Assembly (NCBI GenBank): GCA_965530995.1
Contig: CBESOB010000008.1
Span: forward strand, 1 to 30,432
DNA from: JABABD01 sp965530995
GTDB taxonomy: Bacteria; Bacteroidota; Bacteroidia; Flavobacteriales; Flavobacteriaceae
Reading direction: 5' to 3'
Length of the DNA stretch: 30,432 bases
Position 1 is the stretch's first letter. Each line of letters opens with the position of its first letter. Position numbers and translations under genes: made by a program. Below, piece by piece: positions 1 through 8,114 of this stretch. The notes below the pieces were generated by a model. The model was given only the letters and a program-made list of their open reading frames with translations. It did no database searches and was not told the DNA's origin.

Positions 1-30
1 ATGTGAAAATTCAATACTTCTTCCTTCCTA

Positions 31-261
31 TCATTTTTGATTCTTTTGCAAAAAGGCCCTAAAGGCTTTATGAAAAAAACTATCATTTTCGTTAACAACA
101 GATTGATTTCCCGAATTATACAAACTCAAAAATTCATCACTTAGCTCATCATCTTTTTTCAATAATGGAGAACTATTCATGTTATCTAATTCTTGATCAT
201 TTATTTTTAAGCTATTCTTAAGCTTTATAATTTTAGTTTTTAAAGATTGGTCAGTCTTCAT
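31..261 (-). CDS. small hydrophilic hypothetical protein, 76 aa
   Basis: I do not recognise this protein. The N-terminal 20 residues are Lys-rich (MKTDQSLKTKIIKLK), the middle is acidic and Asn/Ser-rich, and the end (SFFHKAFRAFLQKNQK) could form a short amphipathic basic helix. There is no signal peptide, membrane segment or Cys motif. It starts at an ATG about 60 bp downstream of a TAnnTTTG-type promoter match and lies beyond the strong hairpin that ends the PAS regulator gene, so it is probably its own transcription unit. The TGA stop is inside the window, so the ORF is complete. Its charged composition and the promoter match favour a real gene, but it is short and could be spurious. Confidence 0.5.
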   Translation of the reverse strand: MKTDQSLKTKIIKLKNSLKINDQELDNMNSSPLLKKDDELSDEFLSLYNSGNQSVVNENDSFFHKAFRAFLQKNQK

Positions 262-321
262 GATAATAATTTTTGGGGGTCTAATTAACTATAATCTTAT
301 CATCTATTTCAAATAGAATGC

Positions 322-346
322 CAAACCTATGATTAAGTCATAATCA
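322..346 (-). promoter_or_regulatory. candidate promoter -7 box with adjoining dyad
   Basis: Read on the minus strand, 329-322 is TAGGTTTG, a full match to the Bacteroidota -7 consensus TAnnTTTG, about 60 bp before the ATG at 261. Directly upstream, 330-346 is an inverted repeat, TGATTA-5 nt-TAATCA, which could be an operator. I see no good -33 TTTG at standard spacing, so the assignment rests on the -7 box alone. The same octamer precedes the arginine leader peptide at 14312-14319. Confidence 0.4.
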
Positions 347-406
347 AATTTTAATTCATTGTATTTCAATTGTTTACAATTTAAAAAAAATACAAGATAG
401 TTTGAT

Positions 407-466
407 GCATAAAAATAAACTCCGATATTTCGTATATACACGAAATATCGGAGTTTATTTTTATGC
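407..466. terminator. perfect 26-bp hairpin, probable bidirectional terminator
   Basis: Positions 407-432 and 441-466 are exact reverse complements around an 8-nt loop. The core contains ACTCCGATATTTCG, and the outer stem is A-rich on one arm and T-rich on the other. Transcription from either side would therefore meet a stem followed by a U-rich stretch. It lies 14 bp past the stop codon of the PAS/sigma-54 activator gene and separates that gene from the small ORF at 31-261. The length and perfection of the stem exceed a usual terminator. Confidence 0.75.
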
Positions 467-480
467 TTTTATGCAATTGT

Positions 481-3400
481 CTACCGACTGATATCTCTTT
501 TTTTCATTCGTGATTCTAAAGTTGTAGGTTGCATTCCCAATATTTCAGCAGCCCCATTCTTACCACGTATTTTCCAATTGGTTTTCTCTAATACTTTGAT
601 AATGTAATCGCGTTCCACAGTTTCTAAAGTTGTTAGATCATCGGATACTACATTATCAATACTACCATCCATAAACCACTTACCCAATCGTAGTTGCCCT
701 CCTTGATTCACGATAACAGCGCGTTCGATGACATGTTCCAGCTCTCTTATGTTTCCAGGCCAATTATACTGCATTAATCGCTCGATGGTTTTTTGATTTA
801 CTGTTTTTATTTTATAATTTACTTTATGGTTGTATTTATTCACGAAATGGTGAACCAGAGACGGGACATCATCTATCCTCTCCCTTAATGGCGGGCACTT
901 AATTGGAAAAACATTTAAACGATAGTAAAGGTCTTGCCTAAATTTATTTTCTAATACCCGTTTCTCTAAATTCCGATTAGTAGCAGTAATAACTCGAACA
1001 TCTACTTTTATGGTGGTTTCACCACCTACCCGCTCAAACTCACTTTCTTGAAGCACCCGCAACAATCGGGTTTGTAAACCAATTGGCAGATCTCCGATCT
1101 CATCAAGGAAGATAGTGCCTCCATTTGCCAATTCAAATCGTCCAATTTTTCGATTCAAGGCACCGGTAAAAGCACCTTTTTCGTGTCCGAATAATTCGCT
1201 TTCTATCAAATCTGCCGGAAGTGCCGAACAATTAACTTTAACCAGTGGTTTATTTTTTCTATCACTGGCATCATGTACTGCTAGCGCTATCAATTCTTTC
1301 CCTGTCCCGGTTTCTCCCAAGACAAGAACCGTTGAATCGGTTTTTGCAACCTGCTCTACCTGCTTTAATACTTTAGACAAGGATTTACTGGCACCAACAA
1401 TTTGATCAAAACTGCCTTCCAGTTTTAACTCTTCTTTTAAATAAATATTTTCTGCTTCAATTTGCTGTTTTAACTCCGTTAATTGATGTAACGCACTCTC
1501 CAACTGCTTTTCCGATTTTTTACGTTCCGTAATATCTCGATTAATCCCAATTATTTTTTCTAGTTTGCCATCAACTAAAACCGGCGAAGCTGACGCATCA
1601 ATATATCTCATTACGCCATTAGGCCTAATGATTCTGAAATGAACACCAAACACTGGTTTACTATCTGAAACATCTCTCATTTGTTCATTCACATGCTCCA
1701 AATCCTCCGGGTGCACTAGCTTTGTATAGGAATCCATGGTATTATCAAATTCAATTGGAGAAATACCAAATATTTCAAACTGCTTTTCATTCCACAATAA
1801 TTCACCTGTCTTAACTTCAAGTGACCATACGCCTAATTCAGCTGTATCCACTGCCAGATTAAGCCTTGAGAGCGTTTCTTTAAGGTTTTCTTCTGCGATT
1901 TTTCGGTCCGTAATATCTCGATTAACCCCAATTACTTTAACTAATTTACCATCAATAACAATGGGAGCAGCAGATGCGCCTAAATATCGTATATCGCCAT
2001 TTGGCCTAATAATCCTGAAGTTCACATCGTGAATTGATTTCCTTTCGTAAACTTCCTGAAAACGGCTATCAGCATAATTTTTGTCATCAGGATGTAATTG
2101 GTTACGCCACCCATCTAAGTCATTATTAAATTCTTCGCGCGTTAAACCATAAATTTCCAAATGTCTATCATTCCATAAAAGATCCCCTGAATCAACATTT
2201 AGCTGCCATACACCTAATTTAGTAATATCAACCGCTAATTCAATTTGAGATAAGGTTTCCTTAAGCTGTTCCTCAGCAATTTTACGTTCAGTTATATCTC
2301 GAATGACACCAATAAGATACTTCTTATCCGTAGTATCAATATATCTTGTTTTTCTTGTAGAAATTGTTTTCGTTAGCCTATCTCTGACTGTGAGCGACTC
2401 CTCGATTATATTTTCCTGACCCGTCTTGAACACCTGGTTATCAATCCTCTGAAAATTTTCGCGTTCTTCAGGAGTAACATCTTCAGCAAGCGTTTTGCCT
2501 ATTATTTTGTCTTTGGCTAGGTCAAAGAGCGTACAAAAGGCATCATTAACAAGGAGGATTCTGCTTTGTTCATCTTTTACAAAAAATGGATCGCCAATAT
2601 TGTTGATGATATTATCAAGAAATTTCTCACTAATTACTGCTTCTTCTTTAGCTTTAATTAGTTCAACTTCAACCTGCTTCTGCTTAGTAATGTCAAGCCC
2701 TGTTGAAAGAATGGCCTTTTTACCATCAAAATCCGTTAAGGTTGCAGTAAAATCTACCCATTTAATTGCACCACTCTTTGTTATGAGTTTAAGTTCATAT
2801 TGCTCAGGCACTTCCTGTTCTGCCAACCTTCCAGTGGCCGTAGTAACTAATCCATGATGTTCAGGCGCTACAACGTCTAAAATATCCATAGTTTCAGCTT
2901 CTTGTCTTGTGTAGCCAGTCAGATTTTCCCAATAAGCATTTACATAAAGATATTCTTCGTTAGGTGCAGCTCCAAAAATGGTTATAGACACCTGAGCCGT
3001 TTCAGATAAATTCCTGAATTTTTTTTCACTTGTTCGCAAAGCGTCTCCAATTTGCTTGCGATCGGTTACATCGAAAAAAGAGATGATAAATATATCATCA
3101 TTGTTAGTATAGGCTTTTGTGGCATTTAGTAATACGTCCCGAATTTCTCGTGATTCGGTGCACATAGAAATTGGATATTCAAAAACAGCCCCCTCAGTAA
3201 GACATCTTTTAACTGCCAATTTAAACGCTTCCTGACTTACTGCAATATTGACTTCATGAATGTTTTCTTCGTCTATTAATTCCTTTTCTGAGTAACCGAA
3301 GGTTTCGCAAAATTTATTATTCACAGCCAGCCGTTTCCCTGTTTTAAGATTTAAAATAGACATTGGAATAGGTGAATTATTAAATGCCTGTAAAAATCTT

Positions 3401-4650
3401 TGCTCAGAGTCTCTAAGCGCAATTTTCGATTTATTTTGCTCTGTAATGTCGATTAAAATAGTTTGACTGTACCTTTGACCGTTAATTTCAACAGGACTTG
3501 TATGAGCTTGTAAGGTTCTAATTTCCCCATTATGGCATAAAATATCATATTGATATTCAGACGGCAGGGTTTTTTCCTTATTCGCCAAAACTTCTTTCAT
3601 CCTTTTCTTAATTAATTGGCGGGATGCAGGGGCAACATGATCTATCAGAGGAACTTTTTTGAATTCCTCAAGACTGTTGTACATAAATATTTGTAACAAG
3701 GCCTTATTCGCAAATACAACCTCATTCCCTTTTGACATTCCAATGCCTACTAAAGATTGTTCAAATAGGGATCGGTAGTTTTCCTCACTTATTCTAAGGT
3801 CAATTTCAGCTTGTTTTCGCTCCGTAATGTCTAAAAACGTCGTTACCGTGCTAGTTTGATCGTTATTTTCATCAAAAATAGGACGCGAATTAATTGAGAC
3901 CCACTTACGAGTATTCTTTCCTGAATGCACATTCATGATCACATTGCTCACTGGCTTACCTGTTTTACTCGTAATAGCAGACGGATGCGCTTCGAATTTA
4001 AAGGGTGTGCCATCTTTATTAAGGGCTTTCCAGCCTGGGTCAAAAGAGTCTTTACCTAGTAATTGATTCATTGTTAAACCCAGAATATCCGCAGCTGCTT
4101 GATTAGCCGAAAGAATCTTATCGGATAGGTCTTGAACCACAAATCCTTCACCAATAGCACTAATAGCGCTAATAGCGCTAATAGCCGAACTAAATAAAAT
4201 TTCTGTTTCTTTTAACCTTGATTCTGCATGTTTTAGATCTGAAATGTCCTTTGTAAAACCTACTAGCTGAGTAACCTTGCCAGATTCATCTTTTAAACCA
4301 TTAAGAGTGAGCAGCACGGCATGCTCCTTTTTATTCTTATCAATAAGTATTAATTCTTTATTCGCGAAATCTTCACCCTGTATTGCCTTCTTTATTCTTT
4401 TAGCTAGATCTGGTAGATCCTGTTTTCGATAAACCAAAGAAATATGTTTTCCTAATACTTCCTCTTTAGAATAACCGGATAATTGAGCAGCACCATTATT
4501 CCAAAAAAGAATTTCCCCTTTTAAGTTAATGGCAGTAATGGCATCAGAAGTGTTATTGATTACGGCAGAAGCAAAATCCAAAGTTTCTAAATTCAATCCT
4601 TCTTTGGACATATCCTTTTTTGGAACTTTGCCTGTATCTTTCTCTTTCAT
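481..4650 (-). CDS. multi-PAS sigma-54-dependent transcriptional activator (bEBP), 1389 aa
   Basis: This is an orphan enhancer-binding protein that should activate RNA polymerase with sigma-54 in response to signals sensed by PAS domains. I count about eight PAS/PAC units across residues 25-1045, each ending in a D-I-T/S-x-R/L-K type linker. Units 7 (about 798-920) and 8 (about 924-1045) are very similar and look duplicated. A short coiled coil (about 1050-1078) leads to the AAA+ domain: Walker A GETGTGKE (1112-1119), the sigma-54 loop GAFTGA (1159-1164), Walker B TIFLDE (1179-1184) and FRQDLYYRLNVFP (1237-1249). The C-terminal Fis-like helix-turn-helix is at about 1350-1385. There is no receiver, histidine kinase or membrane segment, so it is probably a cytoplasmic one-component regulator. 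It sits 168 bp after argH and may be separate from the arg operon. Its target genes cannot be inferred. Confidence 0.93.
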   Translation of the reverse strand: MKEKDTGKVPKKDMSKEGLNLETLDFASAVINNTSDAITAINLKGEILFWNNGAAQLSGYSKEEVLGKHISLVYRKQDLPDLAKRIKKAIQGEDFANKELILIDKNKKEHAVLLTLNGLKDESGKVTQLVGFTKDISDLKHAESRLKETEILFSSAISAISAISAIGEGFVVQDLSDKILSANQAAADILGLTMNQLLGKDSFDPGWKALNKDGTPFKFEAHPSAITSKTGKPVSNVIMNVHSGKNTRKWVSINSRPIFDENNDQTSTVTTFLDITERKQAEIDLRISEENYRSLFEQSLVGIGMSKGNEVVFANKALLQIFMYNSLEEFKKVPLIDHVAPASRQLIKKRMKEVLANKEKTLPSEYQYDILCHNGEIRTLQAHTSPVEINGQRYSQTILIDITEQNKSKIALRDSEQRFLQAFNNSPIPMSILNLKTGKRLAVNNKFCETFGYSEKELIDEENIHEVNIAVSQEAFKLAVKRCLTEGAVFEYPISMCTESREIRDVLLNATKAYTNNDDIFIISFFDVTDRKQIGDALRTSEKKFRNLSETAQVSITIFGAAPNEEYLYVNAYWENLTGYTRQEAETMDILDVVAPEHHGLVTTATGRLAEQEVPEQYELKLITKSGAIKWVDFTATLTDFDGKKAILSTGLDITKQKQVEVELIKAKEEAVISEKFLDNIINNIGDPFFVKDEQSRILLVNDAFCTLFDLAKDKIIGKTLAEDVTPEERENFQRIDNQVFKTGQENIIEESLTVRDRLTKTISTRKTRYIDTTDKKYLIGVIRDITERKIAEEQLKETLSQIELAVDITKLGVWQLNVDSGDLLWNDRHLEIYGLTREEFNNDLDGWRNQLHPDDKNYADSRFQEVYERKSIHDVNFRIIRPNGDIRYLGASAAPIVIDGKLVKVIGVNRDITDRKIAEENLKETLSRLNLAVDTAELGVWSLEVKTGELLWNEKQFEIFGISPIEFDNTMDSYTKLVHPEDLEHVNEQMRDVSDSKPVFGVHFRIIRPNGVMRYIDASASPVLVDGKLEKIIGINRDITERKKSEKQLESALHQLTELKQQIEAENIYLKEELKLEGSFDQIVGASKSLSKVLKQVEQVAKTDSTVLVLGETGTGKELIALAVHDASDRKNKPLVKVNCSALPADLIESELFGHEKGAFTGALNRKIGRFELANGGTIFLDEIGDLPIGLQTRLLRVLQESEFERVGGETTIKVDVRVITATNRNLEKRVLENKFRQDLYYRLNVFPIKCPPLRERIDDVPSLVHHFVNKYNHKVNYKIKTVNQKTIERLMQYNWPGNIRELEHVIERAVIVNQGGQLRLGKWFMDGSIDNVVSDDLTTLETVERDYIIKVLEKTNWKIRGKNGAAEILGMQPTTLESRMKKRDISR
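4153..4186. repeat. 9-bp tandem repeat inside the PAS regulator gene
   Basis: The unit aatagcgct recurs three full times with a fourth partial copy (the first unit has one substitution). On the coding strand it encodes Ser-Ala-Ile four times, residues 155-166, in the helix that opens the second PAS domain. A multiple of three keeps the frame, so copy number could vary without breaking the gene. Confidence 0.85.
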
Positions 4651-4658
4651 AAATTTTT

Positions 4659-4667
4659 CACCCCCTT
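4659..4667 (-). promoter_or_regulatory. near-consensus Shine-Dalgarno of the PAS/sigma-54 activator gene
   Basis: On the minus strand the sequence AAGGGGGTG ends 8 nt before the ATG at 4650. It differs at one base from the ideal AAGGAGGTG. Such a strong site is unusual for Bacteroidota, whose genes mostly lack one, and none of the neighbouring genes shows anything comparable. It supports the chosen start. Confidence 0.6.
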
Positions 4668-4818
4668 AAACCAAAATCCCAGACGAATAAAATCTATTTA
4701 TTCAATTATATGTGCAGTTAAAAACTAGGTTTTGTTCTTAAAATTAAGCAATATTTTATTATTGCCGCACTCATTTGAACGAGAATTTTCAGGTTACGAA
4801 TTTTTAAACTTTATAACA

Positions 4819-6093
4819 TCAACTAGGGAACTTATCCCTGATCTGATCCAAACTTAGATTATGTATACTTCCAATATGGGTATGTTCCTTACCCAAATCT
4901 GGCTTATATATTCCTGCTTGAACTTGCCCTCCTATTTGCTGGTAGGCTTCCCTAAAGCTCATACCTCCACCCACTAAGTTGTTAATACTATCGACAGTGA
5001 ACAAATATTGGTACTTGTCATCATTTAGGTCAATATCTTTTACGATCACTTGTTTAATGGCATAATTGAAAATGTCCAGAATGTCTTTTACATCTTCAAA
5101 AGCATTGATTATGTTTTCCTTCAATAGTTGAAAATCCCTATGATAGCCACTCGGCAGATTATTGGTGATCAATAACATCTCGGTATGCAATGCCTGTATC
5201 TTATTGCATTTGCCACGTATCAGTTCAAACACATCGGGATTTTTTTTATGTGGCATAATGCTACTTCCTGTTGTTAGTTCATCAGGGAAACTTATGAATG
5301 CGAAATTCTGACTCATATATAGGCAAATATCCATGGCAAATCGTGCCAAAGTATTGCACAATCCTCCCAAGGCATTGGCAATGGCGCGTTCGCTTTTGCC
5401 TCTGCTTAACTGTGCAGCGACCACGTTGTATTTTAAGGTTGAAAAATTGAGCTCTTTTGTTGTTATTTCCCGATCAATAGGAAACGAACTTCCATAACCT
5501 GCTGCAGACCCTAATGGATTTTGATCCACAATTCTTAATACAGCATTCAGCACATAGATATCATCAATCAACACTTCTGCATAGGCAGAAAACCATAAAC
5601 CAAATGATGAAGTCATGGCCACTTGTAAATGCGTGTAACCGGGCAGCAATTTGGTTTTATGAGTTTCGGCCAGATCTAATAGTGTATCAAAAAACGTCTT
5701 TGTCTTAAGACTGATCAGCCTGAGATTGTCTTTGTAATATAATTGTAGTGCCACCAAAACCTGATCATTCCGAGATCGAGCTGTATGGATTTTCTTGCCG
5801 ACATCGCCTAATGTTTTTGTCAACTCGAATTCAATTTTTGAATGTACGTCTTCGAATGACTCTTCAATGACAAATGTGCCGTTGTCAATAGTTTCAGATA
5901 ATACGTTCAAGCCTTTCTTGAGTTGTTGCAATTCTTCTGAAGTAATAATGCCAATAGATTCTAACATGATGGCATGCGCTAATGATGCTTGGATATCATA
6001 CCTAGCAATGTGCAAATCAATTTCTCGATCATTGCCAACTGTGAATTGCTCTATTTTTTTATCGATTTCAAATCCTTTGTCCCAAAGTTTCAT
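4819..6093 (-). CDS. argH: argininosuccinate lyase
   Basis: Cleaves argininosuccinate to arginine and fumarate, the last step of arginine synthesis, in the cytoplasm as a tetramer. The fumarase/aspartase-superfamily signature GSSIMPHKKNP is at residues 276-286. The catalytic-region motifs HTARSRNDQV (103-112) and GYTHLQ (152-157) are present. At 424 aa it is slightly shorter than the roughly 460-aa E. coli enzyme but complete at both ends. It is the last gene of the arginine operon, separated from argE by an 88-bp gap that holds a palindromic repeat. No clear terminator follows it within the 168 bp before the PAS regulator gene. Confidence 0.95.
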   Translation of the reverse strand: MKLWDKGFEIDKKIEQFTVGNDREIDLHIARYDIQASLAHAIMLESIGIITSEELQQLKKGLNVLSETIDNGTFVIEESFEDVHSKIEFELTKTLGDVGKKIHTARSRNDQVLVALQLYYKDNLRLISLKTKTFFDTLLDLAETHKTKLLPGYTHLQVAMTSSFGLWFSAYAEVLIDDIYVLNAVLRIVDQNPLGSAAGYGSSFPIDREITTKELNFSTLKYNVVAAQLSRGKSERAIANALGGLCNTLARFAMDICLYMSQNFAFISFPDELTTGSSIMPHKKNPDVFELIRGKCNKIQALHTEMLLITNNLPSGYHRDFQLLKENIINAFEDVKDILDIFNYAIKQVIVKDIDLNDDKYQYLFTVDSINNLVGGGMSFREAYQQIGGQVQAGIYKPDLGKEHTHIGSIHNLSLDQIRDKFPS

Positions 6094-6113
6094 AATTTCA
6101 AATTTTTGTTACT

Positions 6114-6176
6114 GTCAGGTCGAGCGGAGTCGAGACCTTCCTAATTTATTAACCTCTCGACTCCGTTCGAGGTGAC
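6114..6176. repeat. palindromic intergenic element (argE-argH)
   Basis: An imperfect inverted repeat: the left arm begins GTCAGGTCGAGCGGAGTCGA and the right arm reads ctctcgactccgttcgaggt, with an AT-rich loop of about 13 nt. The C/T-TCGACT-GCG/CCG core is related to the elements at 9063-9120 and 28600-28623. As RNA it would fold into a long hairpin between two co-transcribed genes. Confidence 0.8.
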
Positions 6177-6181
6177 GGGAA

Positions 6182-7249
6182 CTATACTATTTTCTCCAAT
6201 AACTGTATATAAATTTCAATCCCTTCCTCAATTTCGGCAATATAAATAAACTCATCTGCCGTATGGGAGCGTGTGCTATCTCCTGGCCCTAATTTCAATG
6301 ACGGGCAAGACAATGCCGCTTGATCCGATAATGTTGGTGATCCGTAAGTTTCTCTACCCATTGCTATTCCCGCTTCCACTAGTGGATGGCTCATGGGAAT
6401 GGATGATGAATTCAACCTCAAACTACGTGCTTCAATCGTTGAGCAAGGTGATTTTTTAGTTAGAATCTTCGCGATCTCCTCATTCGTATATCGATCATTG
6501 ACGCGCACATCAATAACCAGATCGACCTCCGCTGGAACGGCATTATGTTGCTTTCCAGCGTTGATCTTCGTGACCGTCATTTTTACATTTCCTAAAACGG
6601 GCGACTTCTTCTCGAATTTATAGTCTTGAAACCATTTTAAAACGCTCATCGCATTGTAAATTGCATTATCGGTGTTAGGATGCGCGGCATGACTCGGGGT
6701 CCCTTTCACTTTAGCATCAAATACAACAAGGCCTTTTTCGGCAATAGCCAAATTCATTAATGTTGGTTCACCGACAATGGCAACATCCACCTCAGGAATA
6801 ATGGCCAACATGCTATTCAATCCATTGGAGCCGCTATTTTCTTCTTCAGCCGATGCCACTAACACCAAATTATAATCTAGGTTTTTCTTACTGTAGAAAT
6901 ACGTGAATGTCGCAATCAATGACACCAAGCAACCTCCTGCATCGTTGCTCCCAAGTCCGAACAACTTTCCATCTTCCACGCTCGCCTTTAATGGGTCCTT
7001 GGTGTATCCGTTATTGGGTTTAACCGTATCGTGATGCGAGTTCAGCAATAGCGTTGGTTTCCTTTCATCAAAATGTTTGTTGGTTGCCCAGACATTGTTT
7101 TGAGTTCTTTGGATTGGAATTTTAAAATCCTTGAACCAGCTTTCAATAAGTGCTGCTGTATTGTCTTCTTCTGAAGAGTATGATTGGGTTTCAATCATAC
7201 TCTTCAGTAATTCGATGGCTTTAATTGTTAACTTTTCAACTGTCATCAT
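6182..7249 (-). CDS. argE: M20-family N-acylornithine/N-acylcitrulline deacylase (ArgE type)
   Basis: Removes the acyl group late in arginine synthesis. With the ArgF' enzyme next door, the likely substrate is N-succinyl- or N-acetylcitrulline, giving citrulline for ArgG. M20 di-zinc motifs are visible: SHHDTVKP (71-78, His72 and Asp74), SNDAGG (101-106, Asp103), SAEEE (133-137, general base and ligand) and VGEPT (159-163). The length of 355 aa fits the family. The start ATGATG overlaps the TGA of argB, which suggests translational coupling. The acyl preference cannot be read from this protein. It follows from the specificity residue in ArgF'. Confidence 0.88.
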   Translation of the reverse strand: MMTVEKLTIKAIELLKSMIETQSYSSEEDNTAALIESWFKDFKIPIQRTQNNVWATNKHFDERKPTLLLNSHHDTVKPNNGYTKDPLKASVEDGKLFGLGSNDAGGCLVSLIATFTYFYSKKNLDYNLVLVASAEEENSGSNGLNSMLAIIPEVDVAIVGEPTLMNLAIAEKGLVVFDAKVKGTPSHAAHPNTDNAIYNAMSVLKWFQDYKFEKKSPVLGNVKMTVTKINAGKQHNAVPAEVDLVIDVRVNDRYTNEEIAKILTKKSPCSTIEARSLRLNSSSIPMSHPLVEAGIAMGRETYGSPTLSDQAALSCPSLKLGPGDSTRSHTADEFIYIAEIEEGIEIYIQLLEKIV

Positions 7250-8022
7250 TCTTGTATCGTTGTGAATTTCTTATTGGCATTAAAGAGCATATCGGACTTC
7301 CCAATACACACTTTTTCAACCTTATTTTGTATGGCATGAAAACAATTATTTAGTTTGGGCAGCATGCCGTCTGCTATGATTCCATCATTGATCAAGGTCT
7401 GATAGGTTTTACTATTGATGTTTTCAATAACCGAATCATCATCGCTCACATCTTTCAAAACCCCATTTTTCTCGAAGCAGTAATACAATTCGACCTTGAA
7501 ATCATTTGCAAACCCAATGGCCAATTCTGAAGCTATCGTGTCAGCATTCGTATTCAATAGCTGTCCTTTTTTATCATGCGTGATGGCGCAAAACACGGGA
7601 GTCACATGGTTCTTGAGTAAGATGTTCACTATTTTTGTATTGACGTTTTCTACATTACCTACAAACCCAAAATCAATAGCTGCCACTGGTCGTTTCACAG
7701 ATACAATAGTATTGCCATCTGCACCCGTAAACCCAACAGCGTTGCAGTCTTCAGCCTGTAACTTCGCAACAATAGTCTTATTTATTTTTCCTGCGTACAC
7801 CATGGTGATAATATCTAAGGTATCAGCATCAGTGATACGCCTCCCATTAGTCATTTTCACCTCTACATGCATTTGTTCCGCTAACTTAGTGGCTAATTTT
7901 CCGCCGCCATGGACTAATAATTTCGGACTATTCAAAGCTGCAAAACGAGACAAGAAGGTATTCAAAGCACTCTCATCATCGATGATGTTTCCGCCTATTT
8001 TTATGATTTTTAATACTTCCAT
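7246..8022 (-). CDS. argB: N-acylglutamate (acetyl- or succinylglutamate) kinase
   Basis: Phosphorylates the gamma-carboxyl of the N-acylated glutamate intermediate with ATP. This is an amino-acid kinase fold: KIGGNIID (8-15) and HGGGK (38-42) form the phosphate-binding parts, and GFTGADGN follows at about 97-104. I start at the ATG at 8022 (MEVLKIIKIGG), giving 258 aa, the normal family size. The open frame continues 23 codons upstream to a TTG, but that stretch is a palindromic repeat (8036-8112) and not homologous protein. It overlaps argE by 4 bp at the 3' end. Confidence 0.93.
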   Translation of the reverse strand: MEVLKIIKIGGNIIDDESALNTFLSRFAALNSPKLLVHGGGKLATKLAEQMHVEVKMTNGRRITDADTLDIITMVYAGKINKTIVAKLQAEDCNAVGFTGADGNTIVSVKRPVAAIDFGFVGNVENVNTKIVNILLKNHVTPVFCAITHDKKGQLLNTNADTIASELAIGFANDFKVELYYCFEKNGVLKDVSDDDSVIENINSKTYQTLINDGIIADGMLPKLNNCFHAIQNKVEKVCIGKSDMLFNANKKFTTIQE

Positions 8023-8035
8023 TTTTCTTTCATTT

Positions 8036-8112
8036 GTCATTACGAGGAATAAAATGACGAAGTAATCTGTTAATTGAAAAGATTGCTTCAATCGTACCTC
8101 ATTCGCAATGAC
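8036..8112. repeat. palindromic intergenic element (argB-argF')
   Basis: An imperfect hairpin about 77 bp long. The outer arms are GTCATTACGAGGA on the left and, on the right, the reverse complement of GTCATTGCGAATGAGG. The inner arms are aagtaatctg and aagattgctt. It resembles the widespread 'gtcattgcgagg...aagcaatct' repeat seen in many genomes. It creates the false N-terminal extension of the argB ORF. Confidence 0.8.
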
Positions 8113-8114
8113 GT

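Noticed and set aside
4651..4818. Sigma-54 promoter (autoregulation) upstream of the PAS regulator
   Set aside because: A GG...GC pair exists in TGCGGCAATAATAAAATATTGC, but its spacing is 15 nt, while 10 is required.
8023..8091. Longer ArgB N-terminus (TTG start)
   Set aside because: The extra codons are encoded by a palindromic repeat. ATG 8022 gives the normal protein length and start motif.
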